A stretch of 64,000 nucleotides of DNA, taken from NCBI GenBank assembly GCA_963826695.1, contig CAWGXZ010000005.1, positions 93,564 to 157,563 of the forward strand. The letters run 5' to 3'. The notes beneath the pieces were generated by a model, which did no database searches, was not told where the DNA came from, and saw only the letters and a program-made list of their open reading frames with translations. The position numbers and the translations under genes were made by a program. This DNA is from CAWGXZ01 sp963826695 (GTDB lineage Bacteria > Pseudomonadota > Gammaproteobacteria > Burkholderiales > Burkholderiaceae_C). Shown one piece after another: positions 16,512-31,740 of the stretch (positions are counted from its first letter, which is position 1; every line of letters begins with the position of its first letter).

Positions 16512-19388
16512 CGTGCATCCTGGTCGTCGACGACGAGGATGTGTCGCGCGACGTCACCGCACGGGTGCTGCGCAACGCCGGGCTCGAGGTGCTGGAGGCG
16601 CGCGATGGCGCTGAAGGCCTGCGGCTGGCCCGCAGCCACGTCCCCGATCTGGTGCTGGTCGACGTCGTCCTGCCGGACATCGACGGTCTCGAGGTCGCGC
16701 GGCAGCTGAAGGCCGACCCGGCACTCGTCGGCGTCTTCGTCGTCCATCTGTCGTCGAGCCGGACCTCGTCCGAGGACCAGACGAAGGGCCTGGACGCCGG
16801 CGCCGATGGCTACATCGCGCGCCCCGTTGCCAACCGCGAGCTGCTGGCCCGCGTCAACGCCTTCCTGCGACTGAAGCAGGTCAGCGACGCACTGCGCCGC
16901 AGCGAGGCCCAGACCCGGCTGCTGCTCGAGCAGAACGCCGAGGCGGCGCGGCGGCTGCAGAAGAGCGAGCAGCGCTACCGCTCGCTGTTCGAGCAGAACC
17001 CCGACGCGGTCTACTCGCTCGACCGCGAAGGACGCATCGTCGAAGCCAATGCGGCCCACCTGCAGCTCACCGGCTACGGGGCAGACGAGCTGTTGGGCAT
17101 GGACTTCCTGCGCACGGTGGCGCCCGAACACGTCGCGTCGACGCAGGCGCAGTTCGAGCGGGCGCTGCAGGGCCAACCGGTGCGCTACGAATCGGTGCGC
17201 ATGCACAAGGACGGCAGCTGCATCGCCGTCGACGTGACCTACCAGCCGATCGTCGTCGACGCGGTCATCACCGGCGTGTACGGCATCGTCAAGGACATCA
17301 CCGAACGCCTGCGCGCGCAGGATCAGCTGCGCGAGTTGAACGCCGAGCTCGAAGCACGGGTGTTGGCGCGCACCGCCGAACTCGACCAGGCCCGCGAGGA
17401 AGCCGAGCTTGCCAGCCAGGCCAAGTCGACGTTCCTGGCGGCGATGAGCCACGAGATCCGCACGCCGATGAACGGCGTCATCGGCATGGTCGATGTGCTG
17501 CAGCAGACCAGCCTGCAGGGCCACCAGGTCGAGATGGTCGACCTGGTCCGCGACTCGGCGTATTCGCTGCTCGGCATCATCGAGGACATCCTCGATTTCT
17601 CGAAGATCGAAGCCGGGCGGATGGAGATCGAACACGCGCCACTGTGCCTGGCCGACCTGGTGGAAAGCGTCTGCGGCATGCTCGACCCGGTGGCGAGCAA
17701 GCGCAACGTGCAGCTGGCGCTGTTTGCCGACCCCGCCATCCCGTCGTTGCTCGTCGGCGACGAAGCCCGGCTGCGCCAGGTGCTGGTGAACCTGGTCGGC
17801 AACGCCATCAAGTTCAGCAGCGGCCAGCCGCAGCCCGGCGAGGTGGCGGTGCGGGCCCACCTGCGGGCATGCGACGCCCACTCGGCCCGCGTCGAGCTGA
17901 GCGTGGCCGACAACGGCGTCGGCATGGACCCCGCCGCCGTGGCCCGCCTGTTCGAGCCGTTCACCCAGGGCGATGCATCGACCACCCGGCGCTTCGGCGG
18001 CACCGGACTCGGGCTGGCGATCTCCAGCGTCCTGGTCAAGCTCATGGGCGGCGAGATTGCGGTTCGCAGCACCCTGGGGCAGGGCGCCGAATTCACGCTC
18101 GCGTTGACGCTGGCGCGTGCCGCAGGCGAGGCGCCAGCCGAGCCTGCAGCGGCGTTGGTCGCCGGGCTGCGCTGCTGCATCGTCGGCACCGACCTGCCAC
18201 TTGCCGACGACCTGGAAGCGACGCTGCGCCATGCAGGCGTTGGCGTCGACCGGGCCGCGGAGCCCTCGGGCAGCCGGCGATGCGCCGTTGTGGCTGCTGC
18301 TGCCCAGCCAGGCGCAGACCGGCATCGACACCTTGCGCACCCTGGCCAGCCGTTCCGGCGGCGCCCGCACGCGCTTCCTGAAGCTGCGCAACGGCCATGA
18401 CCGGCACCCCCGCGTCGAGCCACCCGACCTGGTGCTGCTGGACCCCTGCTGCCTGACGCGGCGTTCGCTCTACCGCGCGCTGGCGCTGGCCAGCGCGCGC
18501 CTGACCGGCGATGCCGCCGCTGCAGGGCCCGAACCCCGGGTGCAATCGGCCGCCACCGCGGCCGTGGTGCAGGGCGCGCGGCCTGCGGACCCGCAGATCC
18601 TCGTGGTCGAGGACAACGAGACCAACCGCAGGGTCATCGAGCAGCAGCTGCAGGTGCTCGGCGTCGACGCCGCGTATGCCGAAGACGGCGAGCAGGCGCT
18701 CGAACGCTGGCGCAGCGGCAACTTCGCGCTGGTCTTCACCGACCTGCACATGCCGCGCATGGACGGTTACGCCCTGGCCGCCGCGATTCGCGCCGAAGAA
18801 CGCGGCCGGGATGCGCGGCCCACCGCGATCGTGGCGCTGACTGCCAATGCACTGCGCGGCGAAGCCTTGCGTTGTCGCGCCGCCGGCATGAACGACTACC
18901 TGACCAAGCCGGTGCGCCTGGCGCGGCTGCAGGCAGCCCTCGAGGCGTGGCTGCCTGCCGCTGGCGACGCCACCCCTGGCGAAGCGTCGACCGGGGGCGC
19001 GGCCGACGCGGCGCCAGCGCAGACACCGGCCGCAGCGCCCGCGGTGGACCTGGCGGTGCTGAGGGCCCTGATCGGCGACGACGACGCGGCGATTGCCGAT
19101 GTGCTGGATTCCTTCCGCATCACCGCCGCCGAGGTGTGCAAGGCCTTGGCCCAGGCCCGGGAAAACGCCGAGCTGCGCGGTGTCGCAGACGCCGCGCACA
19201 AGCTGAAATCGAGCGCGAATGCGATCGGGGCGCTGGCGCTCGGCAGGTTGTGCGCCAGCGTCGAAGCTTCGGCTGCCGGCGACGGGACCAGCGGGCTGGA
19301 GGCCCTGCTGACGCGCCTGCACGGTGAGTTGGACCGGGTCGGGGCGTTTCTCGACCAGCGGTCGGCCGGGTTGCCGACGGAGGCCTGA
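16508..19388 (+). CDS. Hybrid histidine kinase REC-PAS-HisKA-HATPase-pseudoREC-REC-HPt (one +1 frameshift)
   Basis: Cytoplasmic phosphorelay kinase, about 959 residues once one extra base near 18262 is discounted. REC1 (1-120) has acceptor Asp52 in LVLVDVVLPDIDG, but the usual Lys of the K-P motif is Arg (YIARPV). A short coiled coil follows, then a PAS domain (about 153-275), HisKA with MSHEIRTPMNGVIGM (His315) and HATPase_c with GGTGLGLAISS (about 500). Next is a receiver-like fold (about 555-650) without an acceptor Asp (WLLLP in its place), then a canonical REC (ILVVEDNETNRR, Asp745 in FTDLHMPRMDG) and a C-terminal HPt domain (AHKLKSSANAIGA, His897). The ATG overlaps the preceding kinase stop. 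The frameshift falls inside the degenerate receiver; both flanking frames match the paralogue on the other strand, so a sequence error is likely. Confidence 0.9.
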
Positions 19389-19478
19389 ACGGCGACGCCA
19401 GCGTGCGGGTGGTGACTGGCCCCCCGGGCGATCCGGGGTGGTCGCAGCCTTCGAAGCTCGCGTGACACCGTTCGCGCT
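19389..19478. terminator. Hairpin between convergent hybrid-kinase genes
   Basis: CCCCGG (19422-19427) and CCGGGG (19433-19438) form a perfect six-pair stem around GCGAT, midway between the two converging stops. There is no clear T tract on either side, so it is only a candidate bidirectional terminator. Confidence 0.35.
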
Positions 19479-24469
<4,991 letters not shown>

Positions 24470-24590
24470 GGTCTGTCTCGTCGAGTGGCAATGGGGAAGT
24501 GTCGCCTGTAAATCCCGCTGGGCGTGTCCATGCCCGCGCGGCCCTCGCGTCGCACTGCCGCTTCACGATGCCGGACGCCCCGACCCCTTC

Positions 24591-25805
24591 CTACAGAAAG
24601 CTCTTCAGCGCGATGGCCGGGTCCGCCGCCGCCGCAGCCGGCGGGCTCTTGCCGGCTTCGAGCAGCTTGCGCGCGGCAATGTGGTCCGGCGAGGCGTTGA
24701 CCGACTCGATGCAGACGAAGCGCTCGCCGACGTAGTGCAGCAGCGAGAAGCTTTCCGCTCCGGTGGCAGCGCGGCGGTGGCGCACGCCGTCGGCCGGCAT
24801 CAGCCCCGCCATCTGCAGCCGCATGCTGCCCTGCTCCGACCAGAACCACGGCAGCGCCTGGTACGGCGCGGGCCGGCCGAGCAGCGTGGCCGCAGCCGTC
24901 TTGGCCTGGTCGCTGGCGTTCTGCACCGATTCGAGCCGGCAACGGCTGCCGCTGCGCGGCTCGGGAAAGCTGGTGCAATCGCCGATCGCCAGGATCGCCG
25001 GGTCCGAGGTGCGCATGAAGGCATCGACATGGATGCCGTTGTCGACCTCCAGCCCGGCCTGGTGCGCCAGCGTGGTTTCGGGGACCGCGCCGATTCCGAG
25101 CACGAGCAGGCCGACTTCCTGGCGGATGCCGTCGACCTGCAGCGCCACGACCCGGTCGTGGTCGACTTCGAACTCGCCGACGCGCACACCCAGGCGCAGC
25201 CGGGTGCCGGCCTGGCGGTGCACCGCCTCGACATGCGCCGCCAGTTCGGGCGACACCGAGCGGGCAAGCGGCCGCGGCGCGCTTTCGAGAACCTCGACCG
25301 CGACGCCGAGCTGCCGCGCCGTTGCGGCGATCTCCAGGCCGATGAAGCCGCTGCCGATGACGGTCAGCGCCGGCGCGGCATGCAGCCGCGCGCGCAGCGC
25401 AACGGCATCGGCAGCGGTGCGCAGCACGGCCACGTTGTCGAGCCCCTCGGGCAGGTTCGGCAGCCGCCTCGCCCGCGTGCCGGTGGCAAGCACCAGCGCG
25501 TCGTAGTCGATCCGCGTGCCCGAAGCCAGGGTGACGCAGCGCTGCGCGCGGTCGATCGCGACAGCGCGGTCGCCGCGATGGACCGCAATGCCGCGCTCGG
25601 CATACCAGCTCTCGGCGCGGTGCAGTTGCACCGTCTGCTCGACGCTCTTCAGGAACGCCTTCGACAGCGGCGGCCGCTGGTAGGGCAGCTCGCCCTCCTC
25701 GCAGATGAGCTGGATGCCCGACGCTTCTCCCGCCTCGGCCAACGCACTGCACAGCTGTGCAGCCGCGTGTCCACCGCCGACGATCACCACCTTGCCGATG
25801 TTCAT
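24591..25805 (-). CDS. FAD-dependent NAD(P)H:ferredoxin reductase (rhodocoxin/putidaredoxin reductase type)
   Basis: 404-residue flavoprotein of the pyridine-nucleotide-disulfide oxidoreductase family that lacks the redox disulfide, as in ferredoxin reductases of oxygenase systems. The FAD-binding N-terminus is KVVIVGGGHAAAQLC, followed by ELPYQRPPLSKAFL. The NAD(P) site is LTVIGSGFIGLEIAATARQLG (about 150-170), and the second FAD motif is ILAIGDCT (about 280). A C-terminal reductase domain with ALPWFWSEQGSMRLQMAG is typical of this subfamily. It would pass electrons from NAD(P)H to a 2Fe-2S ferredoxin. No ferredoxin, P450 or dioxygenase gene is adjacent, so the partner is unknown. It lies about 125 bp after the penicillin-binding protein gene on the same strand. 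Confidence 0.88.
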   Translation of the reverse strand: MNIGKVVIVGGGHAAAQLCSALAEAGEASGIQLICEEGELPYQRPPLSKAFLKSVEQTVQLHRAESWYAERGIAVHRGDRAVAIDRAQRCVTLASGTRIDYDALVLATGTRARRLPNLPEGLDNVAVLRTAADAVALRARLHAAPALTVIGSGFIGLEIAATARQLGVAVEVLESAPRPLARSVSPELAAHVEAVHRQAGTRLRLGVRVGEFEVDHDRVVALQVDGIRQEVGLLVLGIGAVPETTLAHQAGLEVDNGIHVDAFMRTSDPAILAIGDCTSFPEPRSGSRCRLESVQNASDQAKTAAATLLGRPAPYQALPWFWSEQGSMRLQMAGLMPADGVRHRRAATGAESFSLLHYVGERFVCIESVNASPDHIAARKLLEAGKSPPAAAAADPAIALKSFL

Positions 25806-25931
25806 GGTCCGAATCCTTCAGGGCGCCGCTGCCGCACGCCGCTGACAGCGTGTGCGTTGGCCACTACGCGGCCGACACGGCCGATCCGGGCAGGATTCTC
25901 CCCGCGCTGCCGGTCGCAGGAAGGCGCCGCC

Positions 25932-28757
25932 TCAGCCGGGGGCCGGCGGCGCCGGGTCCGGCGCGGCAGCAGGCGGTCGGGCAGGGGATGCCACAGGGGC
26001 CGCAGGCGGCGGGGGTGTCAGCGGCGCCGGGGGTGGGGCGGGAGGTGCAGGTGCAGGTGCAGGTGCGGGTGCAGGTGCAGGTGCGGGTGCAGGTGCGGGT
26101 GCGGGTGCAGGTGCGCGGGGCGGGTGCGGGCGCGGGGCGGGCGCCGGGGCGGGCGCAGGGGAAGAGGCCGGTGGGGCCGGTGTCGCCGGTGCTGCAGGTG
26201 CAGCCGGGCGCACCGGCGGTGCATTCGGCAGCTCCGCCGGCGGCGACATGATCACCGTCGGCAGCGGCGGTGCGCCGGGCGGCAACTGCCGCTCCAGCGG
26301 CAGCGGCCTGGACCGTCCGCCATCGCCCTCGGGGCGTGCGCCGCGGCTGCGCAGGCCGGGTGCGCGCTCGATCTCCTCGGCGCTGCGCGGCACCGGTTCG
26401 TCGCTGCGGCTCGCCGCGGCGACGGGCGCGTCGGTCAGCAGCAGCCCGTTGGCGTCGCGGCGCGCGAACACGCCCGGGGCAGGCGCGGCAACCACCTCGG
26501 CCGGCACCGGGAAGGCGTCGGCAGCCGGGCTCGGCATGCCGGCCGCTTCGACCACAGGTGCCTCGGTCGGCGGCGGCGCCGGCGGCCGGCGGGGCGGCGC
26601 GAAGGTGGCCTTCGGGTCGACCAGTTCCGCCTGCAGCACCTTGCCGAAGAAATCACCGACCACCAGCAGCGCGTTGTGGCCGCCCTGGCCCCAGTGGTCG
26701 CTGCGCATCGTCACCCGCTGGTCGTTGAAGCCGACCCAGGCGCCGGCCACCAGCTTCGGGTGCATCAGGATGAACCAGCCGTCGCTGTTGTTCTGCGTCG
26801 TGCCGGTCTTGCCGGCCACATCGGCGGTGACGTTGAAGCGCGTCTTCATCTGCGTCGCGGTGCCGCGGGCGACGACGCCGCGCATCATGTCGATCAGGTC
26901 GTTGGCCGTGTTCGCCGACATCGCCCGCTGCGGCGACTCGGGGACGAACTCGGCCAGCACCTCGCCGCTGCGGTCGGTGATGCGCTTGATGTAGAGCGGC
27001 TTGCGGTGGCTGCCCTCGCTGGCGATCGTCGCGTAGCTGCTGACCATTTCCAGCAGTGTCACCGGGCTGGTTCCGAGCGCCAGCGACGGCACCGGGTCGA
27101 GCTCGCTGCGGTCGACGCCCATGGCGGTGGCCAGCCGCGCCACGTCGCCCGCGCCGACTTCCTGCATCACCTGCGCGGTGATCGTGTTCTTCGAGTACAC
27201 CAGCCCGTCGCGCAGGGTCATCATCCGGCCGCTCGGGCCGTTCATGTCGGTGGGCCGCCAGACGCTGCCGTCGGGCAGCTTCAGCTCGATGGCGGTATCG
27301 GGGTATTGGCGATCGACGTCGAAGCCGCGTTCGAGCGCCGCGCCGTAGACGAACGGCTTGAAGGTCGACCCGGGCTGGCGCGCGGCCAGCGCGACGTGGT
27401 CGTACTCGTCGCGATCGAAGTCGCGGCTGCCGACCCACGCCCGGATCTCGCCACTGGTCGGGTCGATGGCGACGAAACCCGATTCGAGCCGGCTCTTTTG
27501 CTGGCGCAGCCTTTCCATGACCGCCCGGTCGGCGGCGACGCGGCGCAGCGCCAGGGCCTCGCCGCCGCCCGCGGCCGCCGCCTTGCGGAATTCGGGCGTC
27601 TCGCGCAAGAAGGCCTCGACGAGGTCGCGCCGGCCGTTCCACAAGTAACCGAACGGATCGACCCGCGAACGCTGCCGGGCATAGCTTTCAGGCGAGGTCG
27701 AAACCGGCGGAATCGCCCGTGCGCTCCATTCGACGTCGGCGACGTTCTGCAGCGCCAGCCCCTGCCGCTCGACGGCCGCCATGGCCGCGGCCTGCAGCCG
27801 CGAATCGATCGTCGTCTGCACCTTCAGACCGTCGGTGTAGAGGTTGTAGTCGTTCTGGTCGGCCCATTCGATCAGCCACTTGCGCGCCTGCGCGGCGAAA
27901 TGCGGAGCCGGGCCGTTGGCTTCGCTCTGCCGATTCAACCCGACGCCGAGCGGCTGTTCGCGCAACTGCTCCAGGTCGGCAGCGCCGATGTGCTGGCGCT
28001 TGACCATCTGCCCCAGCACCACGTTGCGGCGCTTCTTCGCCCGCTCCGGGTTGATCACCGGGTTGTAGTAGTGCGTGCCCTTGAGCATGCCGACGAGCGT
28101 GGCGCTCTGCAGCAGGTCGAGGTCGGCTGCGGACTTGTCGAAATAGGTGCGCGCCGCCAGCTCGATGCCGACGACGTTGTAGAGGAAGGGCGCCGTGTTG
28201 AGGTAGGTCTCCAGGATGCGCTGCTTGTCCCAGACGCGCTCGATGCGCAGCGCCGTGATGGCTTCCTTGACCTTGCGGTTGATGTTGCGCGCCCGGCCGA
28301 TTTCCTCGGGGAAGAGGTTGCGCGCCAGCTGCTGGGTGATCGTCGAGCCGCCCTGGGTGTCGCCGCGCATCGTGTGCAGCACCGCGCCCAGCGTGCGCCG
28401 GACGTCGACGCCGCGGTGCTCGTAGAAGCGCTGGTCCTCGGTGGCGATCAGCGCGTCGACGACGTGCTTCGAGATCTTCGCCAGCGGCACCGGCTCCTGC
28501 TGGGCGCGAGAGAAATCGGCGAGCACGACGCCGTCCTCGGAGAGCAGCACGCTGCCCTGCGCAACCTGTGCCTGGCGCACCTCCTCGACGCTCGGCGTCA
28601 ACGGGATCAGCACCATGACATAACCCACCAGCAGCGCAGCCAGCCCGGCCGAGCCGACCAGGCTCCAGACGCCGGCGCGACGCAGCCGCTCCGGGGTGGC
28701 CCAGGCGCGCAGTGCGGCCCACTTCGAGACAGCGGGGGAAGAACGAGGATCAGACAT
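25932..28757 (-). CDS. Class A penicillin-binding protein (transglycosylase/transpeptidase) with Pro/Ala-rich C-terminal tail
   Basis: Bifunctional peptidoglycan synthase of the PBP1 type, 941 residues. A cytoplasmic N-terminus and one membrane anchor (about 28-52) are followed by the GT51 glycosyltransferase with IATEDQRFYEHRGVD (catalytic Glu107) and GGSTITQQLARNLF. The transpeptidase has Ser464 in QPGSTFKPF, the SKN motif in VYSKNTITAQ, and Lys650 in GKTGTTQNN. After about residue 720 comes an unusual tail of more than 200 residues rich in Pro and Ala, ending in a long run of Ala-Pro pairs encoded by a hexanucleotide repeat. The tail may span periplasm or peptidoglycan, or act as a flexible linker. 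The domain set suggests a secondary PBP1-like enzyme rather than the main MrcA. Upstream is the Hsp70-like gene, about 95 bp away. Confidence 0.92.
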   Translation of the reverse strand: MSDPRSSPAVSKWAALRAWATPERLRRAGVWSLVGSAGLAALLVGYVMVLIPLTPSVEEVRQAQVAQGSVLLSEDGVVLADFSRAQQEPVPLAKISKHVVDALIATEDQRFYEHRGVDVRRTLGAVLHTMRGDTQGGSTITQQLARNLFPEEIGRARNINRKVKEAITALRIERVWDKQRILETYLNTAPFLYNVVGIELAARTYFDKSAADLDLLQSATLVGMLKGTHYYNPVINPERAKKRRNVVLGQMVKRQHIGAADLEQLREQPLGVGLNRQSEANGPAPHFAAQARKWLIEWADQNDYNLYTDGLKVQTTIDSRLQAAAMAAVERQGLALQNVADVEWSARAIPPVSTSPESYARQRSRVDPFGYLWNGRRDLVEAFLRETPEFRKAAAAGGGEALALRRVAADRAVMERLRQQKSRLESGFVAIDPTSGEIRAWVGSRDFDRDEYDHVALAARQPGSTFKPFVYGAALERGFDVDRQYPDTAIELKLPDGSVWRPTDMNGPSGRMMTLRDGLVYSKNTITAQVMQEVGAGDVARLATAMGVDRSELDPVPSLALGTSPVTLLEMVSSYATIASEGSHRKPLYIKRITDRSGEVLAEFVPESPQRAMSANTANDLIDMMRGVVARGTATQMKTRFNVTADVAGKTGTTQNNSDGWFILMHPKLVAGAWVGFNDQRVTMRSDHWGQGGHNALLVVGDFFGKVLQAELVDPKATFAPPRRPPAPPPTEAPVVEAAGMPSPAADAFPVPAEVVAAPAPGVFARRDANGLLLTDAPVAAASRSDEPVPRSAEEIERAPGLRSRGARPEGDGGRSRPLPLERQLPPGAPPLPTVIMSPPAELPNAPPVRPAAPAAPATPAPPASSPAPAPAPAPRPHPPRAPAPAPAPAPAPAPAPAPAPAPAPPAPPPAPLTPPPPAAPVASPARPPAAAPDPAPPAPG
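26044..26116. repeat. Hexanucleotide tandem repeat (GGTGCA/GGTGCG) encoding (Pro-Ala)n
   Basis: About 12 units of GGTGCA or GGTGCG run head to tail inside the 3' end of the penicillin-binding protein gene. Read on the minus strand they give alternating Ala-Pro. Because the unit is six bases, copy-number slippage would change tail length without breaking the frame. Confidence 0.85.
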
Positions 28758-28853
28758 GGGGCGAGCGTACCGAGGCGGCGCGACGAGCGCGGCAAAAAAG
28801 GCAAGCGCGAGTCCCGGCCGGCGTGAAATTCAGCCGGTCGGTGGCCCGGCGAT

Positions 28854-31700
28854 TCAGCCGATCAGCCGCAGCCCCGGTGGCAGGGCCTCGCCATAGGCCT
28901 GGCGCTCGCCGGCCTCGTCGAGTTCGACCTGCTCGCGCACCATCGCCACCCAGTGCGGCGCCACGCGGGCCGCCTGCAGCCGTTCGGCGACGCGCTCGCG
29001 CAGCACGTCGGGCAGGTCGCGCGAACGGTCGCCACACACGCGTGCCAGATGCGCCGCCGCGAACGCCGCCGCCGGCGTGCGTTTCCAGTCGAGCGCCAGC
29101 AGCGTGTCGAGCCAGTGCGTGGCCGTTTCGGCCGGCAGCACCTGGTGCGCGCTGGCATGCAGCGGCCGGCGGGCGCCGAGCCGGCCGAGCGCCCAGAGCA
29201 GCCGGTCGGCATCGAGCCGCCCGCCGCGCGGCGGCGGCGCTTCGTCGCCGCGGCGCAGGGCGGTGGCGATGCGGCCGAGCAGCCAGTCGCCGATCTCGGC
29301 CTTGTGCTCGGGATCGATCCGCTCCAGCGCGGCGATCAGCCGCACCATGTCGTCCTCGCCGCCCTTGACCAGCCGCGGCGGCCGCTCCACACCGGCGGCG
29401 CGGCCCTGCAGGTTGTAGGCAAAGTCGTCGAGCAGCCGGCGCTGCGCGTCGGCATCGAGGCCGCCGGCGGCGCGCCGCCACAGCGTCCACCACTCGGCCG
29501 AGACCTGCGCGTCGCCGCCGTGCTGCACGCCGTGCTCGAACAGCGTCCACAGCTGCTGCACCCGCCATTCGTCGAGTGGCGCGCCGAAGCCCGGGCGCAG
29601 GCACCAGCCGGCCAGATTCAGCCAGATGCGCTCGTGGTCGGCCGAGCGCCGCCGGTTGCGCGCGCCGCGCCACAGCGCGTCGAACAGCTGGCGCAGCAGC
29701 GGCGTCGGCCAGCGCTCGCGCGCGCCGAGCCGCTGCTCGAGCTGCGCGCGCAACTGCCGCACCGCCCTGGCATCGACCTCGCGCGAGCGGCTGCCGAAGA
29801 CCTGGTCGATGAGATCGACCGCGGCGCCCAACCCGGGGACCTTCGGCAGCGCTTCGCCGGACTGCAGCTCGGTATCGGACGCGTCGGCCACGCGCAGCTC
29901 GAACTCGAGCTGCCAGCGCTGCGCTGCATCGGCCATCGAGACGCACTGCAGCTGCAGCGTGCCGACTTCGGTGAGCACCGTCTCCAGCTGCACCCGGGCC
30001 TCGCGCCGCCCGGCCTCGGCGGCGACCACGCTGGCCAGCGGCGGCAGCGGCCGGTAATCGCCGCCGTCGAGCTCGACGATCTGGCCGAGCTGCGGCGGCG
30101 ACTCGCCCGGCGCGTCGGCAACCGACGAGACCAGGTGAAACCGCACCGGCTGGCCGAGTCGCAGTGCGAAGGTGCGCTCGGCGAGGCGCCATTCGCGACC
30201 GGGCTCGGCGCCGCGCGGCAGCACGCAGACGGCGCGCCGCGGCGGCGCCTCGCCGTCCTTCGGCCGCGCCGCGTCGAGCACCAGGAAGTAGCTGCGCGCC
30301 GACCCGCCGCCGATCTGCGGCGAGCGGCGCTGGCGCGCCAGCGCAAACGCCACCGCGCCGCGGGCGACCGCGGTATCCGGATCGGCGTTGTCGAGCAGGT
30401 GCAGCGGCGCACCGCGCCAATCCGCCAGCTGCTGCTGCAGCCGCTCTGCCAGCGCCGCACCGCGGAACACGCCGCCGTTGAGCAGCAGCGTGTCGGGCAG
30501 CGCGCCGTCGCAGGCCGCGGCCTGCTGGCGCAGGAAGGCAGCCAGGTGCCGGCTGATCGCCGGGTCGCTGGCGTACGGCAGGCCGAACTCGACGATGCCG
30601 CTGCGACCACGCAGCAGCGGCGCCTGCAGGTCGACGCGCGGAAAGAAGCCGTCGACGATCCACTGCTCGACTTCATCCCGGCCGAGCAACGCCGATTGCG
30701 TGCCGCCGACCAGCGCCCGCCCGGCGCCGAGCAGCGCAACGCGCACCGAATCGGGCGCATCGGCGGCCAGCAGCTGCTCCTTCGCGCTGCGGCAGCGTTC
30801 GAGCAACTGCGACAGCCGCCCGGCGGAAATCGGCGCGGCACGCCCGCCCGCGCCGGCGTCACCGGCGAGCCGCGCCTCGACGCGGTGCGCCAGCGCCAGG
30901 TCCATGTTGTCGCCACCGAGCATCAGGTGGTTGCCGACGGCCACGCGCGTCAGCTGCGGCGCGGTCTCGCCCTCGCGCGCCGCGTCGATGCGGATCAGGC
31001 TGAAGTCGCTGGTGCCGCCGCCGACATCGCAGACCAGCACCAGCCGGCTGGCCGACAGCGCCTCCGCGAGCCGGTCGCGATGGCGAAACAGCCAGTCGTA
31101 GAACACCGCCTGCGGCTCCTCCAGCAGCTGCAGCCGCGGCAGGCCGGCCAGCCGCGCGGCATCGAGCGTCAGCGCGCGAGCGGCCTCGTCGAACGACGCC
31201 GGCAGCGTCAGCACCAGCTGCTGCTCCGTCAGAGGATGCGACGGAAAGCGCGCGTCCCATGCCGAGCGCACATGCGCCAGGTAGCTGGCGCTCGCCGCCA
31301 CCGGCGACACCCGCGCGACGCTGGCATCGGCACCCCACGGCAGGATCGCCGCCGTGCGGTCGACGCCGCCATGCGACAGCCAGCTTTTCGCGCTCGCCAC
31401 GACCCGCCCCGGCACCTGCGCGCCCAGCCGCCGCGCCAGACTGCCGACAACCGCCTGCGGCACCCCCGCCACGTCCGCCGCAAGCCACGGCAACTGCAGT
31501 TCGCCCGCCGCCAGCTCGCCCTCGGCCGGGTGGTAGCGCAGCGACGGCAGCAGCGGCTGCGCAGCCACTTCGCCCGGCGCCACCAACTGCTCGATATCGA
31601 ATAAGTGGATCGCATCGGCGACCGCAGCATCGGCATAGGCCACCACCGTGTGCGTGGTGCCCAGGTCGATGCCGACGCAGTAGCGCGGTGGAGCGCTCAT
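28854..31700 (-). CDS. Hsp70-like protein with long C-terminal extension (DUF3731-type)
   Basis: 948-residue ATPase of the Hsp70/actin fold. The N-terminal nucleotide-binding domain shows phosphate loop 1 (GIDLGTTHTVVAYAD), the connect/phosphate-2 motif VCDVGGGTSDFSLIRI and LMLGGDNMDLALAHRVE. The short beta substrate domain of DnaK is barely recognisable. From about residue 600 a helical extension of some 340 residues follows, which I believe corresponds to the DUF3731 region found at the end of such proteins. The canonical DnaK lid and EEVD-like end are absent. No DnaJ or GrpE is adjacent. It pairs with the shorter Hsp70 gene and DUF2760 upstream, from which it is separated by about 1 kb of tandem repeats. 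The function is unknown; a dedicated chaperone or a client-specific ATPase is an inference. Confidence 0.88.
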   Translation of the reverse strand: MSAPPRYCVGIDLGTTHTVVAYADAAVADAIHLFDIEQLVAPGEVAAQPLLPSLRYHPAEGELAAGELQLPWLAADVAGVPQAVVGSLARRLGAQVPGRVVASAKSWLSHGGVDRTAAILPWGADASVARVSPVAASASYLAHVRSAWDARFPSHPLTEQQLVLTLPASFDEAARALTLDAARLAGLPRLQLLEEPQAVFYDWLFRHRDRLAEALSASRLVLVCDVGGGTSDFSLIRIDAAREGETAPQLTRVAVGNHLMLGGDNMDLALAHRVEARLAGDAGAGGRAAPISAGRLSQLLERCRSAKEQLLAADAPDSVRVALLGAGRALVGGTQSALLGRDEVEQWIVDGFFPRVDLQAPLLRGRSGIVEFGLPYASDPAISRHLAAFLRQQAAACDGALPDTLLLNGGVFRGAALAERLQQQLADWRGAPLHLLDNADPDTAVARGAVAFALARQRRSPQIGGGSARSYFLVLDAARPKDGEAPPRRAVCVLPRGAEPGREWRLAERTFALRLGQPVRFHLVSSVADAPGESPPQLGQIVELDGGDYRPLPPLASVVAAEAGRREARVQLETVLTEVGTLQLQCVSMADAAQRWQLEFELRVADASDTELQSGEALPKVPGLGAAVDLIDQVFGSRSREVDARAVRQLRAQLEQRLGARERWPTPLLRQLFDALWRGARNRRRSADHERIWLNLAGWCLRPGFGAPLDEWRVQQLWTLFEHGVQHGGDAQVSAEWWTLWRRAAGGLDADAQRRLLDDFAYNLQGRAAGVERPPRLVKGGEDDMVRLIAALERIDPEHKAEIGDWLLGRIATALRRGDEAPPPRGGRLDADRLLWALGRLGARRPLHASAHQVLPAETATHWLDTLLALDWKRTPAAAFAAAHLARVCGDRSRDLPDVLRERVAERLQAARVAPHWVAMVREQVELDEAGERQAYGEALPPGLRLIG

Positions 31701-31740
31701 CTTGAGCTGCTTCTGCGGCGTTGTTTGCAGCTGTAGCGGG

